A stretch of DNA of 64,000 nt from Telmatactis stephensoni (lineage: Eukaryota; Cnidaria; Anthozoa; Actiniaria; Isophelliidae), in the NCBI GenBank assembly GCA_029948255.1, contig JALIZF010001616.1, positions 248,001 to 312,000 of the forward strand. The letters run 5' to 3'. The notes below the pieces were generated by a model. It was given only the letters and a program-made list of their open reading frames with translations. It made no database searches and was not told the DNA's origin. The stretch's first letter is position 1. Every line of letters starts with the position of its first letter. The position numbers and the translations under genes were made by a program. This document shows positions 12,626 through 23,487 of this stretch, in pieces.

Positions 12626-12997
12626 CAGTTTTTATCTAAACTTGTTCTCCACTGCACCGCTGTCGTTTGTTCTCCATTGTTCTCCACCACTATCATTTGT
12701 TCTGCTTTCCATCATTCCTATACGAGCAGACTTGGGTGCAATAACCCAGGCACTAAATACTACATAATAGATGGGAACCTACCAGATTTGCTGGCTCAAA
12801 TGAAATGAAATATCTATCGGTAAAAGCACTCTGTGGAAGTGAAGTGTTTTAAAGATAAATACAGTGATTAAATAAATCTAGCGCTGTAATAGTTCCACAC
12901 CACTTTTACATCCAAGATAGAAAGTCAATTTTGTTCTCGCTCCTGACAGCCATTTAGCTTTCATGTTCCCTCTCTCCTCTGCGAACATTCTTCAAAA

Positions 12998-14343
12998 TGT
13001 TCTCTGTCGGATGGTCTATGTTATCTGTCGTATGCTCTATGTTCCCTGTCGGATGGTCTATGTTCTCTGTCGTATGCTCTATGTTCCCTGTCGGATGGTC
13101 TATGTTCTCTGTCGGATGGTCTATGTTCTCTGTCGGATGGTCTATGTTCCCTGTCGGATGGTCTATGTTATCTGTCGGATGGTCTATGTTCTCTGTCGGA
13201 TGGTCTATGTTATCTGTCGTATGCTCTATGTTCCCTGTCGGATGGTCTATGTTCTCTGTCGTATGCTCTATGTTCCCTGTCGGATGGTCTATGTTCTCTG
13301 TCGGATGGTCTATGTTCTCTGTCGGATGGTCTATGTTCCCTGTCGGATGGTCTATGTTATCTGTCGGATGGTCTATGTTCTCTGTCGGATGGTCTATGTT
13401 CTCTGTCGTATGCTCTATGTTCTCTGTCGGATGGTCTATGTTCTCTGTCGGATGGTCTATGTTCTCTGTCGGATGGTCTATGTTCTCTGTCGTATGCTCT
13501 ATGTTCCCTGTCGAGCGGTCTATGTTCTCTGTCGGATGGTCTATGTTCTCTGTCGGATGGTCTATGTTCTCTGTTGTATGCTCTATGTTCCCTGTCGGAT
13601 GGTCTATGTTCTCTGTCGGATGGTCTATGTTCTCTGTCGGATGGTCTATGTTCCCTGTCGGATGGTCTATGTTATCTGTCGGATGGTCTATGTTCTCTGT
13701 CGGATGGTCTATGTTCTCTGTCGTATGCTCTATGTTCTCTGTCGGATGGTCTATGTTCTCTGTCGGATGGTCTATGTTCTCTGTCGGATGGTCTATGTTC
13801 TCTGTCGTATGCTCTATGTTCCCTGTCGAGCGGTCTATGTTCTCTGTCGGATGGTCTATGTTCTCTGTCGGATGGTCTATGTTCTCTGTTGTATGGTCTA
13901 TGTTCTCTGTCGTATGCTCTATGTTCCCTGTCGAACGGTCTATGTTCTCTGTCCGATGGTCTATGTTCTCTGTCGGATGGTCTATGTTCTCTGTCGTATG
14001 CTCTATGTTCTCTGTCGGATGGTCTATGTTCTCTGTCGGATGGTCTATGTTCTCTGTCGGATGGTCTATGTTCTCTGTCGTATGCTCTATGTTCCCTGTC
14101 GAGCGGTCTATGTTCTCTGTCGGATGGTCTATGTTCTCTGTCGGATGGTCTATGTTCCCTGTCGAACGGTCTATGTTCTCTGTCCGATGGTCTATGTTCT
14201 CTGTCGGATGGTCTATGTTCTCTGTCGTATGCTCTATGTTCCCTGTCGAATGGTCTATGTTCTCTGTCGGATGGTCTATGTTCTCTGTCGGATGGTCTAT
14301 GTTTCCTGTCGGATGGTCTATGTTCTCTGTCGGATGGTCTATG
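12998..14343. repeat. 21-bp minisatellite, about 64 units
   Basis: Unit TCTATGTTCTCTGTCGGATGG with variants (CGTATGC, CCCTGTCGAGCGG) in higher-order blocks. Since 21 is a multiple of three, frames on both strands stay open for up to about 500 codons (for example repeats of DHPTENI on the minus strand). No start context, splice signal or domain supports translation. It begins only about 28 bp beyond the last recognised exon of the aminopeptidase gene and lies in its downstream intron. Confidence 0.95.
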
Positions 14344-14370
14344 ATGGCAACACTCAAGGTTTCTACTGAC

Positions 14371-17300
14371 CTTAACTTTCGAATTCGCTGGAACAGCACG
14401 CAGCACCGTCTCTATTCGAATACCAAAGCTACCAGTTTTATAATATCCTGGTTCTGGTTAGAAAGAACGACCTCAGTTGATTTAAGCACATACAACTTGT
14501 AACGTACCATAAAGATTCTTACCATCCGATGTAAATATCCCCGGTACTATCGGGTGTTCGTAAGCCCTCGGGCACGATGGACCTATTGCTTGAGGACCTG
14601 CAACGACATGAACATTTTCAAGTGACTGTCATTGGTTTCTACGTTTTCACATGTATATATGTGCTTCAATTGTGTAGTGATGGTTTGTTGATTCACGAAC
14701 GAGTGTGACAATGATTAAGTTCAAGTTTCCCTAGCAACGGGCTCCAGAAATAGGTCCCAGCACCTTTCAACAGTTTGGAAGGGATGGTAAGAAAGAACAT
14801 ACCAAACCAGATCCTCTGTTCAGTAACACCGCAATCGCTTTTATCATATATGGATAATAGTTAGAACTAGGATTACGACAGAAGATTTGTCGTTGTTTTT
14901 AATATGGATATTTCGGCCTTTCTCCAAAGGCCATCAACAGCAACTCTGAGTTAACTCATAGTTAAACATATTTAACTATGGATAATAGTGTTTTATCGGA
15001 AACTAAAACACTCGTATTTTCCATACTTTCACTAGCGAAGATATGAAAAAGTTATGCACCAAATGTCCCGGATGTACACGCGCGTCCTAAAAAACGTCGG
15101 TTTCTTATGTTTTTATGTTAATTAGTTTGCCTCAGTTTGTCCACATAATAAAAAGCTCGCTCGTAAAATATTGTTTTCACCACTCAAAAATAAAATTCAT
15201 ATCTTCGCGCCACCGCGTAATATCCTCTACAACCGTACATAGTTGACGTTGTTTTTTATAAGGACAAGAAATGCGTTCTTACCTTCATGTATATTCAGAA
15301 ACATTCCTATTCCGTGCCCAGTCCCATGTCGATAGTCCAGTCCACCGTCCCATAATTCTTTGCGAGCTATGATGTCAAGAAAACGCCCTAAAGAAAAACA
15401 GATTGGCGTGTCTATTTAATTATGCCTCTATTAAAAAAAGGCAAAAGGGTCGAGACAAGAGCGGAAAAAATGGTATTTTACTTTGGACAAATGTCTTTCC
15501 TAGAGTACAAGCACCAAAAGCGTGCAATTTTTGCACTGTTTAACACTAAATAATGCCAATTAAGCAATAGAAAACCATGTAGAATTTGCTAAAATAAAAC
15601 TATTTAGCATTATATATATTGCACCCTTTAGTGGTTGTACTCTATTGCAAAATTTTAGCTGTCGCTTGGTTGTTACTTTAAAAATATTAATTTTGTGTGT
15701 GTGTCAAGCTAGGTACCTTGGGTGTGGTTGGGCCATATCATCATTGCAAGGTGTACATGTCCCTTGAGTACACGAGTGTACGCTACCTAGAGAGTTACAG
15801 AGTTACAATATTAATAACCGATCACTACCACCACCACCATCATCATTATCATCATCATTATCAACAGCAGAAGCATCATTATCAAAGGCGATATCACTAT
15901 CATCATCCGTCTACAACAGTTCTTAGAGACCTTAAACAACTACAACGACGACGGCAGGGACGATGGACCGTCGAAAAAAGTATTGAGGCGAAATACTCAA
16001 AGCTTTTTTTACTGGCTTTATATTGTTAAGAGAAGAACCCTGTTGGTCAGATCATTTTAGAGGTGTTCTGGTCCTCCCGACGAAGGCTCACGATAACATC
16101 CACAATCCTTGCCAAATTTAGTTGGCACGATGTGAAATTTACGGATTTCATTTGATACTAGCTTTGCGGCCATATTATTGGACCCCCTGTGTAATGTTGC
16201 TGGTAGCTGAGAAAATCTTTCGGACTGATCGCCGAGTAGTAGGTGTCGGCGTTTCACAGCAACATTGTACAGAGGACGTGGGGGGAGTCAATCTCATTGC
16301 CATCCACTACGCGCGCGCATCGGACAAAATCGTGCCAACAATTCTCGCAATGATTATAGCTCTCAGAGAATGTTCCAGGTTAGGTGCTCGCGCTAGCATG
16401 AAGAGCTCGTCTTGATTCCAAAAATAGTATCAAAGATCGAGTTCTCACGTCGATGGTGTACGGAGATTTTCTCTCTCACCTTATTTTCCCTTATTCAATG
16501 TCATACCTTCTGTTCATGTGTTGGGTTGCCAAAGTGAAACGTTCTAGTGGTATCGCAAGTACCATCCCTAGCAAAAGTAAAATAATTAGTGAAAACCGTT
16601 TTCTATTCTGACATCAATTGAATTTAACCATTGAAAACTACCATTTGAACATGCAGACCTGACACAATACCAAAACAATCAACATCATGCCATGCTATCA
16701 TGCCATACTGTCATCACATGCAATAATAATCATCATCATCATCACCATCGAACGACCCGATAACTTTACGGCCCATCAACTTACCCGATAAAGTTTACGG
16801 GTGTTTCTCGAAGAGACCATTATTTTCAATTTCTAAAATTATGCAGATAAGTTTACGGGTGGCCGCGCAATTTTTCCCGTAAATTCGCGGGACCGTAAGG
16901 TTATTGGGTCTTTGGAGAAACGGGCCCCAGGAGAGCATAGCCAAAAGACTGGGACTCAGTGTGCGCATCCTCATAAAAAAACCCGTCAGTGGTATGTTGC
17001 TCCGTATTTGAGCTATTTTGGCTACGGTTGTATACAGCCAATCAGAAAGCAGGAAAGCCGTTGTATATTCGGCGGTATTCCACTGATCCTTCCCATGACA
17101 CATAGCCCCAAGGGGGGACCTAACGTTACATCACGTAACGAACACGTGTCTCAGTCTCCACTGTGCTTTAAGTCAGTCACAATACGCGTTCTATCTGTGA
17201 ATTAAATAACCAATAAAAAAGCGTAATCTAAGGATGTTACGTACTTGTACTGTGAGCCTGTGTCTACCACTAAAGTGCTGTCAGTTGAAATTTGACGATC

Positions 17301-18250
17301 TGATGATTTTCGGGCACTAAATGCAGAAAGATAAAAAATATAGCACTTATCCTGTAGCCTCATATCGGTACATCTTATTCATTAATGGAAGAGATATCAA
17401 CTGGTTAATAGAGTGATTTAACAAGTGTGACACGATCGACGCAAAAACAGGACGTGAGATAATGAATTTATCACGATTTAGAGTTGGTAGTATACGCGTC
17501 CTTTGGCCATGGACAGCGTACGCTTTATCATAGTTATTTTATAATACAATTTGATACTCACGTATAATGGATGCTTGCTCCATTGGGTCCATATCCAACA
17601 ATGCTAAAAAAACTTGGACTAACATAATTTTTTTGTTTACTGTGGAAGAAAAGATTTTGAGTACTGCGTTAATTTGTCGTCCTTTCCCCAGGAGAAAATT
17701 CCCAGTTCTAGATCTGCATGCGTTCCCGCCAATGCTAGCTCCACCTTCTTTGTAACAAGCTCTGATGGATGCGTAACCATAGTAACACTCCTTGTTAAGG
17801 TAAGTTGTATCGAAATAACATAACGGTAAAAACAATCAACGTTATTTCTCTTTTCCCCTTTACTTTTCATTCATTTATTTACTCTTTTCTTAATTTGCAT
17901 ATTAATGCACTCTTTCCGAAAGAGGGGGAAATACAATGCGAGCAAATGTCTGAAATGCTGCTCGATCAATCTTTGTCGTAATGTCTATTTTTAGGACAAT
18001 GACGTCATGCTCCTTATAACTGAGGGCTGTTTTTGAAGAAAAGGTTATAATTAATAAAGTGGCCAACTTTCCCTCTTGCTGTTTTAAAACAAATCCTTCA
18101 AATTGCAATTACATCATCTTCTTTCTTCAAAGTTTGCCATTTAGCCCGCTTAATCCTTTTTTTTTTCGTTCTTTTCAACTGTTACCTCTTAAACTCTTCC
18201 AGTTTTGCTGATGCTGAAAGTTCGGTTAAATCTTTACGTCCCTTTGGTAC
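14371..18250 (-). CDS. XPNPEP1-like: Xaa-Pro aminopeptidase 1-like, partial gene (8 exons found)
   Basis: M24 metallopeptidase that removes N-terminal residues preceding proline; family members of this type are cytosolic. Exons in gene order: 18186-18250 ([13 protein letters not shown]), 17562-17603 ([13 protein letters not shown]), 17245-17316 ([10 protein letters not shown]), 16507-16567 ([12 protein letters not shown]), 15717-15786 ([10 protein letters not shown]), 15283-15387 ([12 protein letters not shown]), 14523-14597 and 14371-14453 ([15 protein letters not shown]). From 17562 on, all phases agree and all borders are GT-AG. The five metal ligands expected for aminopeptidase P are present: D in VVDTG, D in TCDTT, second H of HGTGHG, E of DEPGYY, E of GIRIE. 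A short exon between 18186 and 17603 (about 14 residues), the N-terminal part and the last exons were not found; they may lie outside the searched stretches or be lost. Introns hold MITEs. Confidence 0.88.
15500..15646. mobile_element. MITE with TAGAGTACAAGCACC ends
   Basis: Inverted ends TAGAGTACAAGCACCAAA / TTTAGTGGTTGTACTCTA; interior resembles 1790-1895. Lies in an aminopeptidase intron. Confidence 0.65.
15822..15910. repeat. CAC/CAT-rich triplet tract
   Basis: Degenerate (CAC)(CAT)n run in an aminopeptidase intron. Confidence 0.8.
16752..16909. mobile_element. foldback MITE, CCCGATAACTTTACGG ends
   Basis: CCCGATAACTTTACGG at the left pairs with CCGTAAGGTTATTGGG at the right; internal TTTACGGG units are also inverted. 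In the intron between exons 17245-17316 and 16507-16567. Confidence 0.6.
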
Positions 18251-18757
18251 CTAAAATCAACCCATTTATAAATTTTAGCTTTACCAATAAACCCAAAGCG
18301 TTTGGTTCCCTAGGTTAGGAAATCAGTTAGCGATGTGGCAAGACTCGGCCCTCGATGTCTTCTCGCAATCAGAAGGGAAGTTACACAAGCTGGTAAGCCA
18401 GGGAATGCACCGGATTTTCCCGCTGAGTATTGAAATAAGACTACAGAAATGGTCCGTTCATCAGCGAGAAGACTAACAAGCGAGATGTAGACTTTAGCTG
18501 TTAAAACGGAGTGTTCTATATATTCCAACCGATTCAAATCTGAGTTTAGAGTCCAGTAGCCAACAGTCATATAGAGGATTACACTTCACTCAATATTCCA
18601 CCAAGTCTACAAACCACGTTGGGCTTAGCTTACACTTTTGTATTTAAAAAAACCATAGTATACTGGGTGTAACCTCCACTTTTTAAGTCATCAATGTACT
18701 TAAAAAATTGCTTGAAAAGGAAACCCTTCTAAGGGAGGCGGGGCGGGGGCGATGCAT

Positions 18758-19400
18758 TGTCCAAAATGGGAGGGAAGTTTGGGTGGGGGCAACCCACTGT
18801 CCAAAATGGGAGGGAAGTTTAGTTTGGGTCAACCCACTGTCCAAAATGGGAGGGAAGTTTGGGTGGGGGCAACCCACTGTCCAAAATGGGAGGGAAGTTT
18901 AGTTTGGGTCAACCCACTGTCCAAAATGGGAGGGAAGTTTGGGTGGGGGCAACCCACTGTCCAAAATGGGAGGGAAGTTTAGTTTGGGTCAACCCACTGT
19001 CCAAAATGGGAGGGAAGTTTGGGTGGGGGCAACCCACTGTCCAAAATGGGAGGGAAGTTTAGTTTGGGTCAACCCACTGTCCAAAATGGGAGGGAAGTTT
19101 GGGTGGGGGCAACCCACTGTCCAAAATGGGAGGGAAGTTTAGTTTGGGGCAACCCACTGTCCAAAATGGGAGGGAAGTTTGGGTGGGGGCAACCCACTGT
19201 CCAAAATGGGAGGGAAGTTTAGTTTGGGGCAACCCACTGTCCAAAATGGGAGGGAAGTTTGGGTGGGGGCAACCCACTGTCCAAAATGGGAGGGAAGTTT
19301 AGTTTGGGGCAACCCACTGTCCAAAATGGGAGGAAAGTTTGGGTGGGGCCAACCCACTGTCTAAATGGGAGGGCAGTTTGGGTGGGGGCAACTCACTGTC
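18758..19400. repeat. 40-bp minisatellite in 80-bp higher-order units
   Basis: Core CCAAAATGGGAGGGAAGTTT repeated about 16 times with alternating spacers GGGTGGGGGCAACCCACTGT and AGTTTGGGTCAACCCACTGT, giving an 80-bp dimer. The alternate spacer drifts from GGTC to GGGC in the right half. The last units are degenerate. Confidence 0.95.
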
Positions 19401-19604
19401 TAAACCGGGAAGAAGATTTCGGCCCCTTCCGCGCTATCGGTAGAACGCAGCAAGCTTCGCGGTCAAAGAGGGAGGAAACAGTCGGATCCTAGGCCGTAAA
19501 TGACTGCACCTTACCACTAGACTAGCTGGTCTACTGAGGGATTTGGAGAACAAAATAACCTAGTGTATCCTGTGAATTGGCTGTCTATTGTTGTGCAAAT
19601 TACG

Positions 19605-19735
19605 CGATCCCGTGGCGCAGTTGGAAAACCCTTGAACTGTGAAGCAAATGAGCAGATGTAAGAGCCGGGTTCGAAACCGGCTAAGAGCCCATCTTTTTTT
19701 TTTCTTTTTTCTCTTTTTTTTTTTCTTTTTCTGTC
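19605..19735 (+). mobile_element. tRNA-derived SINE head with pyrimidine tail
   Basis: GTGGCGCAGTTGG (A-box region) and GGGTTCGAAACCGG (B box) followed by TTTTTTTCTTTT tracts. Related sequence at 29549-29580 and 29927-29980, where it is split by a MITE. Confidence 0.65.
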
Positions 19736-19739
19736 TCAA

Positions 19740-20230
19740 AATCAAAATTAGTTGTAAATTAAAAGAGAGAGAAAAAAAGGAGAAAAATGAAAAGATTATG
19801 AAGTCTTATGAAAAAATAGAAAATAGTGAAAAATACTTCAGCTGTAAAACTAAGAAATCGTTAAAATAAAGAGCTAAAGGTCGGGGTTTTTAGTATAACC
19901 ATAATTTACCAGCATTTATCAAAGGTTCATTTAGAGAGAAATTTAACAATGTGACTATAGTTTCTTAAGAAAAAGTACTATAGCCTAAGCTAAGGGGCTA
20001 TTTTCTGTGGGAAGTGGGGGCGTTCGAACTTTCGAACCAAGCGACGGGCCTGGAACTAATCCTTCAACATATCGAATTTCGCCTAATGCAGCATATATTC
20101 ATTCTATTTTCTGGTCAAATATTTAACCGCAATACAAGAAACGGGCAAGATTGACAACAAGTTGCAACAGTAACAACTAGCAAAGTAGTTTCATAAAAAT
20201 TGATGGTTAACTATTGGTTACTAGTATTTG
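19740..20230. other. intergenic, nothing recognised
   Basis: A-rich and otherwise featureless. Confidence 0.45.
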
Positions 20231-20231
20231 A

Positions 20232-20345
20232 TTGACTTATTTTAACCGTCAAAGAGTAGAATTAACCGTCAACCGTCAAAACACCGAATTTCTTACCGTC
20301 AACCGTCAAAAAGGCAAAATTTTGACCGTCAACCATCAAAGCTAT
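20232..20345. repeat. degenerate ACCGTCAA minisatellite
   Basis: About seven copies of (A)ACCGTCAA spaced by 2-12 bases, ending in a C run. Confidence 0.75.
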
Positions 20346-20494
20346 ACCCCCCCCCCATTAAGACCTTCCTGTAATACCCTGCGAACAGAGTCTTTCTTTA
20401 ACGACCTTTCTTTTAAGACTCTGCTCGCTGCAGTTGTAATGGCAACAGATCATCGTTCTGCGTGCTCTTTTTATCTGTATTAAAGTCATCAGCC

Positions 20495-20763
20495 GGGCTT
20501 CCTGTGGTTAGTTTTCATTCTCGTCCCCAGAGCCCACGTTCATACCGTCCAGCGTAAGGAGTGGACGAAAATAGCGCAGGCTCCGGGGACGAGAATGTTT
20601 AACGAAGTAAACCGCGTAATATGACGGCTGATCACTTGGCAGGGGAGGGGAGGCGGGAGTACTGACCTCTTTACCCTTTACTCGGTGTCCATCAAGGTAT
20701 GTATTATCTGCGCATGAGCGAGATTTCGCGCGTTCCGTTTTCGGGAGTGTGCACAGGAAGCCC
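20495..20763. mobile_element. element bounded by inverted GGGCTTCCTGTG 12-mers
   Basis: GGGCTTCCTGTG at 20495-20506 and its complement at 20752-20763. Inside, CATTCTCGTCCCCAGAGCC and GGCTCCGGGGACGAGAATG (20514-20598) form a strong hairpin. No ORF; target duplication not seen. Confidence 0.5.
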
Positions 20764-21435
20764 AAACAACACTTGTCTTAAAAATTCTTTCCTGGAATAA
20801 GTCGATACATAAGACGATTTTGGGGTTTGAGTATGGCATTATATTATAAAGCCGTTATTGATAACACGTAGAGGTTCGTTAAAAATCTCAAGTTGACTTT
20901 TGATTTTGCCAGACATCAATCATCTGTATTTCTATAACAACCAAGCTTTAGCTCCGCCCTCTTGCCAAGTTATTCTTCGCTGTTTATTTTCTCGCTCGAA
21001 AAATTCAAATCTTTCGAAGTTAGAGAATGGCTAAAACAAGCCGAAAAAAAACCGTGAAGGGCAGTAACAGTCCCTGTCAGAGACATGCAGAGTCAAATGT
21101 ACTCACAAAGTCAACACTAAAGGCCTATTATAAGCTGGGAATCAACAGGAGCGATTTGTTGTGGATAACAGCTAATTGTTATATATCATTTTTATCACTA
21201 CGAAAATCACTACAAAGAAGTTAATGATGTCGTTTACCGCTTGTCCCGAGCAGGTCAGGTTTTTGAGATATTTAGCAAAAACAAATTTCAACGATAATTG
21301 TTTATCGTTGCCATGGTAACGCTGAGCATATTAAAACTGCCATAATTGAAAACGTTCATCTTACCTCTATAGCTGTTATTAATATCAAATCGATAGCTGC
21401 GGATTAAAGCTATAAACAAGGCAAATAAGGGCGCG
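20764..21435. other. intergenic, nothing recognised
   Basis: A 65-codon frame at 21027-21224 begins MAKTSRKKTVKGS but shows no domain or splice context; not called. Confidence 0.4.
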
Positions 21436-21757
21436 GCCGGACGATTTTTTAACCCCTAAGAGATACCAACAATAACCAGCTAATTAATGAGCATTATTAT
21501 TATGAACATAAAATTGAACGGTCGACACGCTTTTGTTGCGCGCAAATTTCTTCCATTTGAGAACAAGATAGTAAGCGATGGGCTCTTTTGATACTTTTAA
21601 AGGTACCAGGGAATACTAAAACTCTAAACTTCAATTTTAACACCCTAAAAGATACCAAATCGCTGATTTTTACCGCTAAGAGATACGACAAGCATACCCG
21701 ATCCTTTTACAATGGAGTCCCCCCTTTTACAATGGAGTCCCCCCCCCTCCCCGGGTA
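21436..21757 (-). mobile_element. truncated copy of the GGGGGACTCC MITE
   Basis: Inverted relative to 25904-26294, sharing AGAGATACGACAAGCATACC and CGATCCTTTTACAATGGAGT; the other end is missing. The terminal block TTTTACAATGGAGTCCCCCC is repeated twice at 21711-21745. Confidence 0.7.
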
Positions 21758-21915
21758 GCTTACATCTGATGCTTGAGACGGGGAAAGTGTACAACTTGAA
21801 GAAGTCCCTTTAGAATTCATTTTTTTTTGCCGTAGAATCGGAGACCGAGTTCAAAATAGCTATCCATTCTAACGCTCTTATAATGGACTTGAGTATGCCT
21901 CAAGTAAAAAGCTCG
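21757..21915 (+). repeat. dispersed repeat, second copy of 9247-9415
   Basis: Same orientation and extent as the first copy, directly abutting the truncated MITE. Confidence 0.75.
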
Positions 21916-22099
21916 ACTTTGCTTTTCTTTACTGCTCAAAGGGCCTGTTTTTTTAATCTATACTCCAGCCATTGTCCGCCATTAAATTCTGCTCAAGTCT
22001 TTATTCCCCAGCTTCGAGGAGCTCACGCCTCCTAGAGGACTGATGAATGAAGGACATTGTTTTTTACGTTCTTAACCAATCAAAAGTGCCTCAGGACGA

Positions 22100-22216
22100 A
22101 AAAAGAAAGAAAGAAAAAAAAAAAAAAAAAAAAAAAAACACGGCCTGGGCACGAGTAAAAAGGTTCAAACCCGAGTCTTTCTGCACTCCTATACCCGCTT
22201 TTAACCACTATACTAC
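22100..22216 (-). repeat. tRNA-like SINE with T-rich/A-rich tail
   Basis: Minus strand: TAGTATAGTGGTTAAAAGCG (A box) and CGGGTTTGAACCTT (B box), ending in a homopolymer run that reads (A)n on the plus strand (22108-22138). Confidence 0.6.
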
Positions 22217-22249
22217 TAAGTTAACTGATGTAAATTTCTCCGACAAAAA

Positions 22250-22500
22250 AAATCTTTTGAATCAGGATGTTTTTGCGGCCAATCCGATTTTCGAATCAGG
22301 AATCTAAAATCGTTTGAAATCATTTCAGATTTATGTTTCAGGAAACAGGAAATAGATCATTTTAGTCTTTCAAACATGATTCGAAACTTCAAAAGCACAA
22401 TTCCAAATATCTCGATTTCCGATTCCTGTTTTCTGAATCAGGAATCAGAAATCCGAATTCTGATTTCTGTTTTCTGAAAATCAGAAATCAGGAATCGTAT
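22250..22500. repeat. degenerate CAGGAATCAGAAATC repeat
   Basis: Many inverted and direct copies of (T)CAGGAATC, TCAGAAATC and GATTTCTG; a cryptic foldback-rich minisatellite. Confidence 0.55.
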
Positions 22501-22628
22501 CAACATGTCATAATTTTAATGAACCTAAAAATATCGATGTTCAAACTGCTTCATTTTCCATATTTGGAAGTTGAACCTTGAATGTTTACCTGCCCAATCA
22601 GTGTACTTTGAATCTTACTTGCTTTTGG

Positions 22629-22783
22629 TAGAGCAGATTTCGTATGAGGACCGCGCCGTGCCGTGACCGTGTCAGTGCCGTGATGTCTATAAAAACATTC
22701 GAAATTCTTGCCGTAATTAACCGTGCCGTGACCGTGCCGTGACCGTGCAGTGCCGTTTTCACAGTCATACGAAATCTGCTCTA
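22629..22783. mobile_element. MITE carrying a CCGTGACCGTG minisatellite
   Basis: Inverted ends TAGAGCAGATTTCGTATGA / TCATACGAAATCTGCTCTA (perfect, TA outermost). The interior is built of CCGTG(A)CCGTG units. Confidence 0.8.
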
Positions 22784-22813
22784 TCATCATTAAGTCATGC
22801 GGACCACGAACAA

Positions 22814-23130
22814 ACACATCTATTTCAAAAAAAGGTTGTCCATGGTATGAGAGCTCTCAAGCCCACGCGACTAGACCGAAAAGGATCGGAAACTTAGGCT
22901 AGGAGTATGGATAGTTGCAAAACGTACTTTATTTTCTTTTCCGCTTTGGTATTGACTGAAGAATCAGTAAGTGAAGTTCTTTAGCGTATAAGGTCAGAGA
23001 ACGCTGAATTTGAGTAATCATGTGAGATTTTTGTGGTTTCATAACTTTCATAGTAATTTCTTCACATACTTCCTTTCGGATGACTCGCGTAGGCTTGATA
23101 TCAACATTGTTTATTGAAATAGGTGTATAT
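22814..23130. mobile_element. MITE, CTATTTCAAAAAA family (copy 1)
   Basis: Ends ACATCTATTTCAAAAAAAGG and its diverged complement TTATTGAAATAGGTGTATAT. The interior (GAGAGCTCTCAAGCCCACGC, GTATAAGGTCAGAG) is shared inverted with 29170-29482. Confidence 0.65.
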
Positions 23131-23487
23131 GTACTCCGATCCCCTCCCTCCCCCTCCCTCCCCCCTTCGTCTCACAACCCACACACAGATGATTTCCACA
23201 CGCAATTTTTTACCTTCTTTATGTTTAAAAGAATTGTAAAATTTGAGTTATAGAGCGAATTGTAATGTTACAGAATACGAAATATTAGCGCCATCATTTG
23301 ACCCTCATGTGACTTTAACAGTCGTTTCGAACCGGAAGTCGACTATCGAGTATTATGAGAGTATTGATTTATTAGGTCATTTGTTTGCACAGGATGTTGA
23401 CTTTGACATTACCTCATTTCTCTACCAAAGTGTAAGTCAACACAAAACGTGTTATTATTCTATTCTTATTCACACTCGTAGCGAAAG

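Noticed and set aside
12954..14502. Five overlapping ORFs of 244-501 codons as repeat-protein genes
   Set aside because: A 21-bp repeat without stops keeps frames open on both strands; no start, splice or domain evidence. The only real coding part in that stretch is the 14371-14453 exon.
16057..16257. 66-codon ORF in an aminopeptidase intron as a gene
   Set aside because: No domain, no splice partners, and in the wrong place for the missing aminopeptidase exons.
17637..17870. 77-codon ORF as the missing aminopeptidase exon before 17562-17603
   Set aside because: Its end (SKSFLP) fits before IVGYGPNG and has a GTAAAC donor, but no acceptor gives the phase needed after exon 18186-18250. Left unassigned.
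18758..19400. CRISPR array
   Set aside because: The spacers are repeated too, and the genome is clearly animal.
18683..19492. Series of 61-77-codon ORFs in the 40-bp minisatellite
   Set aside because: Tandem repeat by-products.
21027..21224. Basic 65-codon ORF as a small gene
   Set aside because: No supporting signals or recognised similarity.
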